Source: Gammaproteobacteria bacterium
GTDB taxonomy: Bacteria > Pseudomonadota > Gammaproteobacteria > Burkholderiales > Rhodocyclaceae
Length of the DNA: 64,000 nucleotides
Assembly (NCBI GenBank): GCA_018825305.1
Contig: JAHJEO010000013.1
Coordinates: 51,508 to 115,507 of the forward strand
Reading direction: 5' to 3'
The position numbers and the translations under genes are program-made. Positions 8,943 to 16,972 of this stretch are shown in pieces. The notes under the pieces were generated by a model that saw only the letters and a program-made list of their open reading frames with translations, had not been told where the DNA came from and searched no databases. The number at the start of each line of letters is the position of its first letter. Within the stretch, counting starts at the first letter, position 1.

Positions 8943-9620
8943 TTACCTTCCGTAGTAATTCTGCCGCTGGCCGTCGTTCATTTCGGTACGGATATTGCGC
9001 CACGCCGCCGCCTGATCCTGGCGCAGGTCGGCTCGCTCCGTACCGCTCAAGCGGCCGTCGCTGCGATAACTGCGCTCCTCCGCCCGGATGGCCCGCTGCT
9101 CGCCGCGCAACTGGCGGAACTCGGCCTGGGTCAGCCGGCCGGAACTTAAGCCACGTTCGATCATTTCGCGCTGCTGCCACTGGGTGCGATCCACCCGGCG
9201 TCCCTGGCTGGCGGCATGGCCGCGGTCATTGTCCCAGCCGACATGGCGGCCGTTGTTCCCGCCATTATGCCTGCCGTTGTCGCGCTGTCCGTTCCAGTCG
9301 CGGCGATTGCGATCATGGCGTTCATTGTAAATGTGCCGATCGGCCCTGTTAAGGTCGCGGCGCAAATCGGCGCGCTCGCGGCGATCGACATGGCCGTCGG
9401 CGGCATATTGGCGTCGTTCCTGGCGAATGTGGCGCTGCTCCGCTTCGAGGCGACGATATTCGTTGCGGTTGATGTCGCCGGATTGCCGACCCTGCTGGAT
9501 GCGCTGCTGCTGTTGTTGCTGCCGCCAGCCGCCGTCGCGCTCGTGGCTTCGGGGTTCGGCGAAGGCGGACGAGGCCGCCAGGCTGCCGACGATCAACATG
9601 CCCAGGATAAGTGGTTTCAT
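8943..9620 (-). CDS. Secreted Gln/Arg-rich protein with internal repeat
   Basis: A 225-residue exported protein. The signal peptide is KPLILGMLIVGSLAASSAFA, and the ATG is preceded by GGAGGAAG. The mature chain has a glutamine tract (WRQQQQQQRIQQG), an Asn/Gly/Arg-rich middle, and two copies of a charged helical module. Copy one is around residues 52-105 (NRNEYRRLEAEQRHIRQE, DGHVDRRERADLRRDLNRA). Copy two is around residues 160-217 (TQAEFRQLRGEQRAIRAE, DGRLSGTERADLRQDQ). The DGxxxxxERADLRxD core recurs in both. It is divergent from ompR/envZ, with candidate regulator sites between them, so regulation by that pair is a reasonable inference. The function is unknown. An envelope-stress or metal-binding role is only speculation. 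Confidence 0.7.
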   Translation of the reverse strand: MKPLILGMLIVGSLAASSAFAEPRSHERDGGWRQQQQQQRIQQGRQSGDINRNEYRRLEAEQRHIRQERRQYAADGHVDRRERADLRRDLNRADRHIYNERHDRNRRDWNGQRDNGRHNGGNNGRHVGWDNDRGHAASQGRRVDRTQWQQREMIERGLSSGRLTQAEFRQLRGEQRAIRAEERSYRSDGRLSGTERADLRQDQAAAWRNIRTEMNDGQRQNYYGR

Positions 9621-9680
9621 CTCTTCCTCCGTCGTCTGGACGCCCAAGCTTGGGCGTTGGCGGCATCCTCGCGCCAAGGT

Positions 9681-9730
9681 GTAAGCAAACTGTTTGCGCC
9701 GCGCGGCGATGTGTAATGCTTTGTAAGAGC
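9681..9730. promoter_or_regulatory. Candidate regulator sites between secreted protein genes and ompR
   Basis: The 158-base divergent gap holds a 13-base odd palindrome, GCAAACTGTTTGC (9685-9697). It also holds three GTAA half-sites: GTAAGC at 9681, GTAATGC at 9713 and GTAAGAGC at 9723. The last two are direct repeats exactly 10 bases apart, and the first is 32 bases from the second. Direct half-sites about one helical turn apart are what OmpR-family dimers bind. The location between a regulator operon and an exported-protein operon fits autoregulation. This is inferred from pattern only. Confidence 0.4.
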
Positions 9731-9778
9731 AGCGACGCCTACTGGCGCCGTTTTCCCGATGCCGTTAGGATTCGAGTC

Positions 9779-10498
9779 ATGTCCGAAAAAATACTCGTCG
9801 TCGACGACGACATCCGCCTGCGCCAGTTGCTCGAACGCTACCTGTCCGACCAGGGTTTTGCCGTCAAGGCAGTGCCCGACGCCCCATCGATGGACCGCGC
9901 GCTCGACCGCGAACTCTACGACCTGATCGTGCTCGACCTGATGCTGCCGGGCGAGGATGGCCTGGCCATCTGCCGCCGGCTGCGCGCGGCCAAGAACGAG
10001 GTGGCCATCATCATGCTCACCGCCAAGGGCGAGGACATCGACCGCATCATCGGCCTCGAACTCGGCGCCGACGATTACCTCGGCAAACCCTTCAATCCGC
10101 GCGAACTGGTCGCCCGCATCAATGCCGTGCTGCGCCGCCGCGATGCCCCGCCGCCGCCCGGTGCGCCCGCCATCGCCGAGGAAGTGGTGCGCTTCGGCAA
10201 TGTCGAAGTCAACCTCGCCACCCGCGAACTGGTGCGCGAAGGCACCACCACCCAGCTCACCACCGGCGAATTCGGCCTGCTGCGGGTGCTGGTCGAGCAT
10301 CCGCGCCAACCCCTGTCGCGCGACAAACTGATGGAACTCGCGCGCGGTCGCGAATACGAGGTGTTCGACCGCGCCATCGACGTGCAGGTGTCGCGCCTGC
10401 GCAAGCTGGTTGAGGAAGACGCGGCCAAGCCGCGCTACATCCAGACGGTATGGGGCTTCGGCTACGTGTTCGTGCCCGACGGGACCAAACACGCGTGA
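9779..10498 (+). CDS. ompR: OmpR-like response regulator
   Basis: DNA-binding response regulator of 239 residues. The receiver domain carries the acidic pair in VVDDDIRL, the phosphoacceptor Asp in LIVLDLMLPGEDG (about residue 54), the Thr in MLTAKG and the Lys in LGKPFNPREL. A winged-helix domain of the OmpR/PhoB type follows, ending YIQTVWGFGYVFVPDG. Its stop overlaps the GTG start of the cognate sensor kinase (GTGA). The ATG was chosen because it starts the receiver fold. The name is given for closest resemblance to OmpR. The target genes are unknown, and the divergent secreted-protein operon is the obvious candidate. Confidence 0.88.
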   Translation: MSEKILVVDDDIRLRQLLERYLSDQGFAVKAVPDAPSMDRALDRELYDLIVLDLMLPGEDGLAICRRLRAAKNEVAIIMLTAKGEDIDRIIGLELGADDYLGKPFNPRELVARINAVLRRRDAPPPPGAPAIAEEVVRFGNVEVNLATRELVREGTTTQLTTGEFGLLRVLVEHPRQPLSRDKLMELARGREYEVFDRAIDVQVSRLRKLVEEDAAKPRYIQTVWGFGYVFVPDGTKHA

Positions 10499-11820
10499 GG
10501 CTGGTGCCCCGCACCCTCCTCGCCCGCACCTTCCTTTTGCTGGCGGCGCTGATGCTGCTGTCGGTGCTGGCCTGGTTTGCGATCTTCAGCACCTACGAAC
10601 GGGAGCCACGGGCGCGGCAGATCGCGCAGATGATCGCCAGCGTGGTCAACCTCACGCGCACCTCGCTGATCTCGGCACGGGTCGATGCCCGCCGCGAACT
10701 GCTGCGCGAACTGTCGGACCGCGAGGGGATCCACATCTACATCGCCGAGCCGGAAGACAGCGTCCCGCCGCTGCCGCCGCGCGCCCTGCTGCAACGGGTC
10801 GAGGAACTGGTTCGCGAACGGCTTGGCCCCGAGACCCGCCTCACCCTCGAGCGTGCCGGCGAGAAAGCCCTGTTCGCCTCCTTTCGCATCGACCAGGACG
10901 AATTCTGGGTGGCGCTGCCGATCGATCGCATCGAACGCATCTTTCCGGCGCAATGGATAGGCTGGGCGCTCGCCGCCGTGCTGCTGTCGCTGATCGGCGC
11001 CTGGGCGATCATGTTCCGCGTCACCCGTCCGCTCAAGGCGCTGGAGGGCGCCGCCGCCGAAATCGGCCGCGGCCGCACCCCGCCGCCGCTGCCCGAGCGC
11101 GGGCCGGAGGAACTGGAAACGCTGGCACGCGCCTTCAACCGCATGAGCGCCGACCTGGCGCGGCTGGACGAGGATCGCGCGCTGATCCTCGCCGGCATTT
11201 CGCACGACTTGCGCACGCCGCTGACGCGCCTGCGCATGGAAATCGAGATGACCGGCGCCGACGACGCCACGCGCGAGGCCATGGCCGCCGACGTCGAGGA
11301 GATGGATCGCACCATCGGCCAGTTCCTCGATTTCGCCCGCAGCGGCAATGAAGGCAACGAAGGCGGCGAGGCCGGCGAGCCGACCGATCTTGCCGCACTG
11401 CTCGAACAACTCGCCGGGCAGTACCAGCGGCGCGGATTCGCCGTGGCGCTACAGCCGACTTTCCCCGCAGCCGCCACTCTGCCGGTTCGCGCGCCAACCC
11501 TGCGCCGTGCCGTCGCCAACCTGATCGACAATGCGCTGCGCCACGCCGGAGCTGAGCAGCCGATCGAACTGGCACTGGCCCGCATCGGCAGGGAGATGCA
11601 CATCGAGGTGCGCGACCGCGGCCCCGGCATCCCGCCCGCCGAGGCCGAGCGGCTCAAGCTGCCCTTCACCCAGTTGGAAAACGCCCGCAGCAACGCCGTC
11701 GGCGCCGGACTCGGCCTGGCCATCGTCGAACGCATCGCCCGTGGTCATGGCGGCCGCCTCGACCTGCTGCCGCGCGAGGACGGCGGGCTGGTGGCACGTA
11801 TTACAATCCCGGCCCCATGA
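10495..11820 (+). CDS. envZ: EnvZ-like sensor histidine kinase
   Basis: Inner-membrane sensor of 441 residues paired with the OmpR-like regulator. Transmembrane segment 1 is near residues 8-30 (TFLLLAALMLLSVLAWFAIF). A periplasmic domain of about 110 residues follows, and transmembrane segment 2 is WIGWALAAVLLSLIGAWAIM. The HAMP region is followed by the dimerisation/H-box AGISHDLRTPLTRLRMEIEM. The ATPase N-box is NLIDNALRHAG, with DRGPGIP and GAGLGLAIVERIARGHGG as the G boxes. The start is GTG within the regulator stop, and the end overlaps the globin ATG, so all three are coupled. The signal sensed is not visible in the sequence. Confidence 0.88.
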   Translation: MRLVPRTLLARTFLLLAALMLLSVLAWFAIFSTYEREPRARQIAQMIASVVNLTRTSLISARVDARRELLRELSDREGIHIYIAEPEDSVPPLPPRALLQRVEELVRERLGPETRLTLERAGEKALFASFRIDQDEFWVALPIDRIERIFPAQWIGWALAAVLLSLIGAWAIMFRVTRPLKALEGAAAEIGRGRTPPPLPERGPEELETLARAFNRMSADLARLDEDRALILAGISHDLRTPLTRLRMEIEMTGADDATREAMAADVEEMDRTIGQFLDFARSGNEGNEGGEAGEPTDLAALLEQLAGQYQRRGFAVALQPTFPAAATLPVRAPTLRRAVANLIDNALRHAGAEQPIELALARIGREMHIEVRDRGPGIPPAEAERLKLPFTQLENARSNAVGAGLGLAIVERIARGHGGRLDLLPREDGGLVARITIPAP

Positions 11821-12221
11821 GCGAACCAACCCAAACCCCGGACACCACCCCCTACGCCATGCTCGGCGGCGAGCCCGCCGTGCGCGCGCTGGTCAAGCGC
11901 TTCTACGAACTGATGGACACGCTGCCCGAGAGTTATGCCATCCGCAAGCTGCACCCGCAGGACCTGTCGGGCTCCGAGGACAAGCTGTTCATGTTCCTGT
12001 CGGGCTGGCTCGGCGGGCCGCAGCTCTTCGTCGAGAAATTCGGCCATCCGCGCCTGCGCGCCCGCCACCTTCCGTTTTCGATCGGCGGCGAGGAAGCCGC
12101 GCAGTGGATGCTGTGCATGCGCCAGGCCATGGCCGAGCACATTGCGGACGACGCGCTGCGCGGCCGGCTGGACAAGGCCCTCACCGACCTCGCCGAGTTC
12201 ATGCGCAACCAGGGCGGCTGA
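11817..12221 (+). CDS. Group II truncated hemoglobin
   Basis: A 134-residue 2-over-2 globin. The proximal haem His is His84 in the diagnostic HPRLRARHLPF. Tyr30 lies at the B10 position (VKRFYELM), and Trp97 lies at the G8 position that marks group II (trHbO) proteins. Such globins bind oxygen or NO and are often linked to redox or nitrosative stress protection. The ATG overlaps the EnvZ stop by four bases, so the globin is translated together with a two-component pair. It converges on the AI-2E permease gene with 15 bases between the stops. Confidence 0.9.
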   Translation: MSEPTQTPDTTPYAMLGGEPAVRALVKRFYELMDTLPESYAIRKLHPQDLSGSEDKLFMFLSGWLGGPQLFVEKFGHPRLRARHLPFSIGGEEAAQWMLCMRQAMAEHIADDALRGRLDKALTDLAEFMRNQGG

Positions 12222-12236
12222 AACCGCCGCGCGCGA

Positions 12237-13361
12237 TCAGAGCCCCAGGTCGACGCCGGCGCCCTGCTTGCGCAGGGCGCGCGCATGATAGTGCCGCGCC
12301 ATCAGGCGCGGATCGGTGACCACCTCGCCGATGGTGGCGCCGACCACCATCACCACACCCAGCACCGGCAGCACCAGCATCAGGCCCGGCACACCGGCGA
12401 CCGCGCCACCAACGAAAATCATCACCACCGTCACCACCGGGTGCATGTGCAGGCTCTTGCCTATGGTCAGCGGCATGTAGAAGAAGTCGTCCAGCAGCCG
12501 CGCGAAAACGAACAGGGTGACGGCCCAGTAGGCCATTGCCGGCGTTTCGGGAAAGTCGGTGGCGGCGACCAGCACCACCAGCAGGCCGCCGAGGATGGAG
12601 CCGACGTAAGGCACCCAGGCCAGCACCGCGCAGATGAAGCCCAGGGCCAGCGCGCCCGGGAACCCCATGGCCCACAAGCCGACGGCGAGGGTGATGGTGT
12701 CGAGCACGGTCAGCTGGATCAGCCCCTGAAAGTAGGCGCGGGCGGTGCGGTCGACCTCGTGCAGCAGATACAGCGTCCGTTCAAAGAAGGCGTTGGGCAC
12801 CGCGCTGCCGAGGAAACGCTTGAAACGCTGGCCGTCGCGCAGCAGGAAGAAAGTGACGAAGGGCGCCAGCAGCAGCGACGGCGTCCACGCCGCGATGCCC
12901 ATGGCCAGCGGTTCGATGTGGCGTGACAGGTGGCCGCTCATGTAGTCGAGCCGCTGCACCATGCTTTCCGCCACCTCGGCCTCGGCCAGCAGCGCCCACC
13001 GGGCTTCCAGCGCCTGCAGCGAGCGCTCGGCCAGTTTCAGGCCGCCCTGGACGTAACGCTCGATCGAAGCCTGGCCATCGACCAGATGAGCGGCCAGCCA
13101 CGGCAGCATCAGCGTGAAGCCGACGCCTAGAACGGCGAGGAAGCCGACCATAACCACCCCGGTCGCGGCCTCGCGGCTCATGCCGCCATAGACCAGCCGC
13201 TGCACCGGCGGGAAGAGCATGTAATAGAGGACCAGCGCCAGCAGGAAGGGCACGACCAGCCACAGCATCTTCTGAAAAACGAACAGCAGCAGGCAGGTGG
13301 CGCCGATGATGCCGGCCCACACCACCGGGCCGGAGCCGTAGTGCGGCGTAGTCACGGTCAC
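12237..13361 (-). CDS. AI-2E family (PerM/YhhT-like) transporter
   Basis: Polytopic inner-membrane protein of 374 residues with the AI-2E exporter family layout. There are two N-terminal helices (VVWAGIIGATCLLLFVFQ, VVPFLLALVLYYMLF), a long amphipathic region, and then a C-terminal bundle with GFICAVLAWVPYVGSILGG and the DDFFYMPLTIGKSLHMHPV motif. The GTG start overlaps the TGA of the upstream cyclic-nucleotide-binding gene. An upstream in-frame extension lies wholly inside that gene and is rejected. The substrate is unknown; members range from signal export to Na+/H+ exchange. It is the last gene of the ispD operon, and its coupling to a cNMP-sensor protein is notable. Confidence 0.85.
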   Translation of the reverse strand: MTVTTPHYGSGPVVWAGIIGATCLLLFVFQKMLWLVVPFLLALVLYYMLFPPVQRLVYGGMSREAATGVVMVGFLAVLGVGFTLMLPWLAAHLVDGQASIERYVQGGLKLAERSLQALEARWALLAEAEVAESMVQRLDYMSGHLSRHIEPLAMGIAAWTPSLLLAPFVTFFLLRDGQRFKRFLGSAVPNAFFERTLYLLHEVDRTARAYFQGLIQLTVLDTITLAVGLWAMGFPGALALGFICAVLAWVPYVGSILGGLLVVLVAATDFPETPAMAYWAVTLFVFARLLDDFFYMPLTIGKSLHMHPVVTVVMIFVGGAVAGVPGLMLVLPVLGVVMVVGATIGEVVTDPRLMARHYHARALRKQGAGVDLGL

Positions 13362-13840
13362 AGGTGCTGGCAGGTTTCGGCGGTGCGCGCCATGACGCGC
13401 ATGCGCTGGCCGAGATGGCGGGCCAACTGGCGCCCGACCTTGGAGGCAATGCGCGCCTGGGTGTCGAGCAGGCTCATGAAGTCTTCGCGGAACAACACCA
13501 GCAGCCGGCAATCGCTGGCTGCGCGAGCCTGCGCCGCGCGCGGCCCCTGGTCGAGCAGCGCCAGTTCGCCGAAGAAGGTGCCCGGCCCCAGCAGGGCGAG
13601 GCGGCCGTCGTCGGGCCGTCCCTGGCGGCAGATCACCACTTCGCCTTCGAGCACGATGTAGATCGCCTGGCCATCGTCGCCCTCGTCGAAAATCACCTCG
13701 TCCTTGAGGAATGGCCGCTCATGCACCAGGCCATCGACGATGGCCAGTTCTCCGGGCGTGAGGTCGACAAAAAGGAAAAGTGAGCGTATCCGTTCGAGAC
13801 GGGGTGCGACGGATTTGGGACGGAACAGGCCAAGCACCAC
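13358..13840 (-). CDS. Cyclic nucleotide-binding domain protein
   Basis: A 160-residue protein made almost only of a CRP-type cyclic nucleotide-binding beta-roll. The roll is FDEGDDGQAIYIVLEGEV, followed by the phosphate-binding cassette region FFGELALLDQGPRAAQARA (family pattern FGExALLxxxPRxAxxxA). There is no helix-turn-helix after the roll, only about 40 helical residues, so it is unlikely to bind DNA by itself. The GTG start has GGAGAG just upstream. Its stop overlaps the start of the AI-2E family permease. A regulatory subunit for that membrane protein is a plausible inference but is not shown by the sequence. Confidence 0.85.
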   Translation of the reverse strand: MVLGLFRPKSVAPRLERIRSLFLFVDLTPGELAIVDGLVHERPFLKDEVIFDEGDDGQAIYIVLEGEVVICRQGRPDDGRLALLGPGTFFGELALLDQGPRAAQARAASDCRLLVLFREDFMSLLDTQARIASKVGRQLARHLGQRMRVMARTAETCQHL

Positions 13841-13871
13841 GATAGCTCTCCAGTCTCAGGACGCGGGCATT

Positions 13872-14432
13872 CTAGCCCATGGGCTGAAGCGGCGGGCCTG
13901 CCAGCGGCCAGCGGCCGACGATCTCGTAGCGGGCGCCGGCCGGGCCGGGTCGCGATTGGGCCAGCACGAATTCGCGCACCGGCCAGTCGAGCGCTGGTGC
14001 CGGCGGCAACTCGCCGCCGCAGCGGGCGTTGCGCAGCAGCGTGACATGGGCGGCGAAAGGCCGGCGATCAAGTTGGAAGCCGTGCCGGCGCAGCGTGGCG
14101 GCAAGTTCGTCGGCCAGTCCGACGACGGCATCGGGAACCGAGTCGCAACCGGCCCAGACGATGTGGTTGTGCTTCCAGCAGGCCAGCCGGTCAATGTGCA
14201 GTGCCGTGCCGCCAGCGCCGACTTTTTGGGCCACCTCGTCGGCGACGGCGTTGGCAACACCGAATTGCGCCGCATCGACATCGCCGAGAAACGCCAGCGT
14301 CAGGTGCAGGGTGTCGCGACGCATGCGGCGACCGCCGCAGACGGTGTGGGCTTCGGCGGCCAGCGCATCCAGTGCCTGCGCGACGGACGGGTCCGGCCAG
14401 AGGGCGAAGAAAATCCGGCGGCTGGCCGTCAC
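13872..14432 (-). CDS. thpR: RNA 2',3'-cyclic phosphodiesterase (2'-5' RNA ligase family)
   Basis: A 186-residue member of the 2H phosphoesterase family. The two HxTx catalytic motifs are HLTLAFLG near residue 42 and HVTLLRN near residue 126, in the usual duplicated fold starting RIFFALWPD. The GTG start overlaps the ispF stop (GTGA). Residues 69-77 (KVGAGGTAL) are encoded by a copy of the interspersed 25-bp repeat, at a place where relatives usually run straight from a helix into a strand. The family is certain; the physiological RNA substrate is unknown. Confidence 0.85.
   Translation of the reverse strand: MTASRRIFFALWPDPSVAQALDALAAEAHTVCGGRRMRRDTLHLTLAFLGDVDAAQFGVANAVADEVAQKVGAGGTALHIDRLACWKHNHIVWAGCDSVPDAVVGLADELAATLRRHGFQLDRRPFAAHVTLLRNARCGGELPPAPALDWPVREFVLAQSRPGPAGARYEIVGRWPLAGPPLQPMG
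14202..14227 (-). repeat. Interspersed repeat copy 3 (in thpR)
   Basis: Minus strand AAAAAGTCGGCGCTGGCG, GC, ACGGCA. Read as KVGAGGTA in the 2H phosphoesterase. Confidence 0.75.
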
Positions 14433-14917
14433 TGCCGCATCAACAGCACCACGGCCTGCGCGGCAATGCCCTCGCCGCGACCGGTGAAACCCAGCTTCTC
14501 GGTGGTCTTGCCCTTGATGTTGATGGAGGCAACGGCAACACGGAGGTCGGCGGCGATGTTGGCGCACATCTGCGCCACATGCGGCGAAATCCTTGGCGCC
14601 TGACAAATGACTGTGGCATCGACGTTGGCCACTCGCCAGCCGGCATCGAGCACACCGGCCGCCGCGCCACGCAACAGCACGCGGCTATCGACGCCCGCCC
14701 ATTGCGGGTCGCTGTCGGGAAACATGCGGCCTATGTCACCCAGCCCGGCCGCACCCAGCAGCGCGTCGGTGATCGCATGCAGCAGCACGTCGGCATCCGA
14801 ATGCCCGAGCAATCCGCGTTCGAAGGGAATGGTCACGCCGCCGATGATGCAGGGGCGCCCCGACACCAGCGCATGCACGTCGAAGCCCTGGCCGATGCGA
14901 ATTTCGGGAATCGTCAT
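14429..14917 (-). CDS. ispF: 2-C-methyl-D-erythritol 2,4-cyclodiphosphate synthase
   Basis: Zinc enzyme of the MEP isoprenoid pathway, 162 residues. The start [11 protein letters not shown] carries the Asp-x-His metal ligands. [20 protein letters not shown] has the third His ligand, and [20 protein letters not shown] is the C-terminal nucleotide-binding segment. The ATG has AGGAGGTG upstream and overlaps the ispD stop (ATGA), so the two consecutive MEP-pathway genes are coupled, as in many proteobacteria. Confidence 0.95.
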   Translation of the reverse strand: MTIPEIRIGQGFDVHALVSGRPCIIGGVTIPFERGLLGHSDADVLLHAITDALLGAAGLGDIGRMFPDSDPQWAGVDSRVLLRGAAAGVLDAGWRVANVDATVICQAPRISPHVAQMCANIAADLRVAVASINIKGKTTEKLGFTGRGEGIAAQAVVLLMRQ

Positions 14918-15642
14918 GACACCTCCTGAAGGTTGGCCGCAGCGGTGGCGGCACGGCTGGCAAAGATGACCTCGGCCAGCTGCAGGTCGATCGGATAAGT
15001 GACCTTGAAATTGGTCACATCGGCGGCCACCAGCCGCGGCTTGAGCCCCAGCGCCTCGATGGCGCTGGCTTCGTCGGTGACGGCCGGGGCGAATTCCAGC
15101 GCGTCGAGCAGCATGCCGTGGCGGAACATCTGCGGCGTCTGCGCCTGCCACAGGCGGTCGCGCGGCACGGTGGTGGCGATGCGGGCGACGCCGTCACCGC
15201 TCTCGCTAGCCTGCTTCAGTGTATCGGCCAGCGGCATGGCAAGAATGCCCCCGACCGGATCGACGCCGGCCTCACTGATCAACTTCGCGACATGATCGAC
15301 CGTCAGGCAGGCGCGGGCGGCATCGTGCACCAGCACCCAGTCCTCGGGAGCCACGTCGCGGCGCATTGCGCGTAGCCCCTGGGTCACGGAGGCCGCGCGG
15401 GTATCGCCGCCGCAACGCAGCACCTCGAGCCTGGCGCCGAGCTCGCTCCAGTCGTGGCGTTGCCACTCGGTATCGTCGGGCGCCAGCACCACGAAAACCT
15501 TGTCGATGGCGACCATCGCCGCCAATGCCGCCAGCGCGTGGAAGATCAGCGGGCGCCCCGCCAGCGGCAGGTATTGCTTGGGCATGCCGCCACCCATGCG
15601 GGCGCCGGAGCCGGCGGCCGGAACCAGTGCGAAGTAAGCCAT
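14914..15642 (-). CDS. ispD: 2-C-methyl-D-erythritol 4-phosphate cytidylyltransferase
   Basis: Converts MEP and CTP to CDP-methylerythritol in isoprenoid synthesis. The 242-residue product has the nucleotidyltransferase start [22 protein letters not shown] with the signature Lys. [12 protein letters not shown] follows near residue 105, and [17 protein letters not shown] with the second conserved Arg comes later. First gene of the operon ispD-ispF-thpR-cNMP-binding protein-AI-2E family permease, divergent from the MgtC/DUF4010 gene with 60 bases between starts. Confidence 0.95.
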   Translation of the reverse strand: MAYFALVPAAGSGARMGGGMPKQYLPLAGRPLIFHALAALAAMVAIDKVFVVLAPDDTEWQRHDWSELGARLEVLRCGGDTRAASVTQGLRAMRRDVAPEDWVLVHDAARACLTVDHVAKLISEAGVDPVGGILAMPLADTLKQASESGDGVARIATTVPRDRLWQAQTPQMFRHGMLLDALEFAPAVTDEASAIEALGLKPRLVAADVTNFKVTYPIDLQLAEVIFASRAATAAANLQEVS

Positions 15643-15702
15643 GGGCGTAATTGTAGGGACTACAATGAATTGAGGCCAGCAGGAGAGGAGTGCCGTGTCA
15701 TC

Positions 15703-16962
15703 ATGAATCCTCTGGAACAGACAACGCCCGAGATGTTGCAGGCTTTTGCCACCAGCGTGGCGATCGGCCTGCTGATCGGGCTTGAACGCGAGCGCAAGCC
15801 CGGCACCAAGGCCGGCTTGCGCACTTATGCGCTGGTGGCTCTGCTCGGCGCTCTATCGGCGCTGCTCGCCAGTCGCGTGGGCAGCGGCTGGATCGTCGCC
15901 GTCGGCCTGCTGGTGGTCGGCGCCATGATGATCGCCGCCGTCAATCTCGGGCCGCCGGAGGATGGCGATCCGGGCACGACTTCCGTGGTCGCGGCGATGG
16001 TCTGTTTCGGCCTCGGCGCGACGGTATGGTACGGCCATGCCGAACTGGCGGTAATGCTCGCCATCGCCACCACCGCCCTGCTCTACTTCAAGGCGCAATT
16101 GCACGGCATCAGCAGCAGCCTGACCCATCGCGACCTGATCTCGATCCTGCAGTTCGCGGTGCTGTCGTTCGTGATCCTGCCCATCCTGCCCGACACGAAT
16201 TTCGGGCCCTACGGTACCCTCAACCCCTATCAGGTGTGGTGGATGGTGGTGCTGATTTCCGGCGTCTCGCTGGCCGGCTATGCAGCCTTGCGCATCGCCG
16301 GCAGCCGCCATGGCGCGGCCATGATCGGCATCTTCGGCGGCTTCGCCTCCAGCACCGCCACGACCCTGGTCTTCGCCCGCCACGCGGCGCAGCGCGAGGA
16401 CCTGATCCGCAGCGCCACGCTGGTCATCCTGCTCGCCAACCTGGTGGTGATGCTGCGGCTGTGGCTGGTGTCGGCCGCCGTGGCGCCGGGACTGATGCTG
16501 CCGCTCGCCATGGTGCTCGGCGCCGGGCTCGCCGGCGGCCTCGTGGTGACGCTCTACGGCTGGCGCCGGCTCGGCAGCCAGGGCAACCTGCCGATGCCGG
16601 AGATCAAGAACCCGACCGAGCTGCGCACGGCGCTGGGCTTCGGCCTGCTCTACGCCCTCGTGCTGTTTCTTTCGGCCCTGCTGCAGGACATCGCCGGCAA
16701 CAGCGGCATCTACCTGGTGGCGCTCGCCTCCGGCCTTACCGATGTCGACGCGATAGCCCTGTCCAGCCTGCGTCTACACAACCTTGAAAAAATCGTCGCG
16801 GAACAGGCGGTCATTGCCATCGCGCTGGCGGTGCTCGCCAACCTGGTGTTCAAGACCGGCCTGGTGATCGCGATTGGCGGCATGGCGCTGGCGCGCCATG
16901 TGCTGCCGGGCATGGTCGCCATCGCCGCCGGCATCGGCATCGCGCTGTTCGCCCTGTTCTGA
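15703..16962 (+). CDS. MgtC/SapB-DUF4010 integral membrane protein
   Basis: A 419-residue polytopic membrane protein with 10 or more hydrophobic segments. The N-terminal part is an MgtC/SapB-like domain: AIGLLIGLERERKPGTKAGLRTYALVALLGA contains the family GLERE and RTY features (read as GLLIGLERERKPG and GLRTYALVALLG). The C-terminal half is DUF4010-like, with FGGFASSTATTLVFARH and GNSGIYLVALASGLTDVDAI. The function is unknown; MgtC relatives affect Mg2+ and ATP homeostasis. AGGAGAGGAG lies about 12 bases before the ATG. Only 10 bases separate it from the Memo gene, so it probably belongs to the AmmeMemoRadiSam operon. Confidence 0.85.
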   Translation: MNPLEQTTPEMLQAFATSVAIGLLIGLERERKPGTKAGLRTYALVALLGALSALLASRVGSGWIVAVGLLVVGAMMIAAVNLGPPEDGDPGTTSVVAAMVCFGLGATVWYGHAELAVMLAIATTALLYFKAQLHGISSSLTHRDLISILQFAVLSFVILPILPDTNFGPYGTLNPYQVWWMVVLISGVSLAGYAALRIAGSRHGAAMIGIFGGFASSTATTLVFARHAAQREDLIRSATLVILLANLVVMLRLWLVSAAVAPGLMLPLAMVLGAGLAGGLVVTLYGWRRLGSQGNLPMPEIKNPTELRTALGFGLLYALVLFLSALLQDIAGNSGIYLVALASGLTDVDAIALSSLRLHNLEKIVAEQAVIAIALAVLANLVFKTGLVIAIGGMALARHVLPGMVAIAAGIGIALFALF

Positions 16963-16972
16963 GGAAATCACC

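Noticed and set aside
12551..12573. AAAGTCGGTGGCGGCGACC in the AI-2E permease gene
   Set aside because: Too many differences from the repeat consensus to call.
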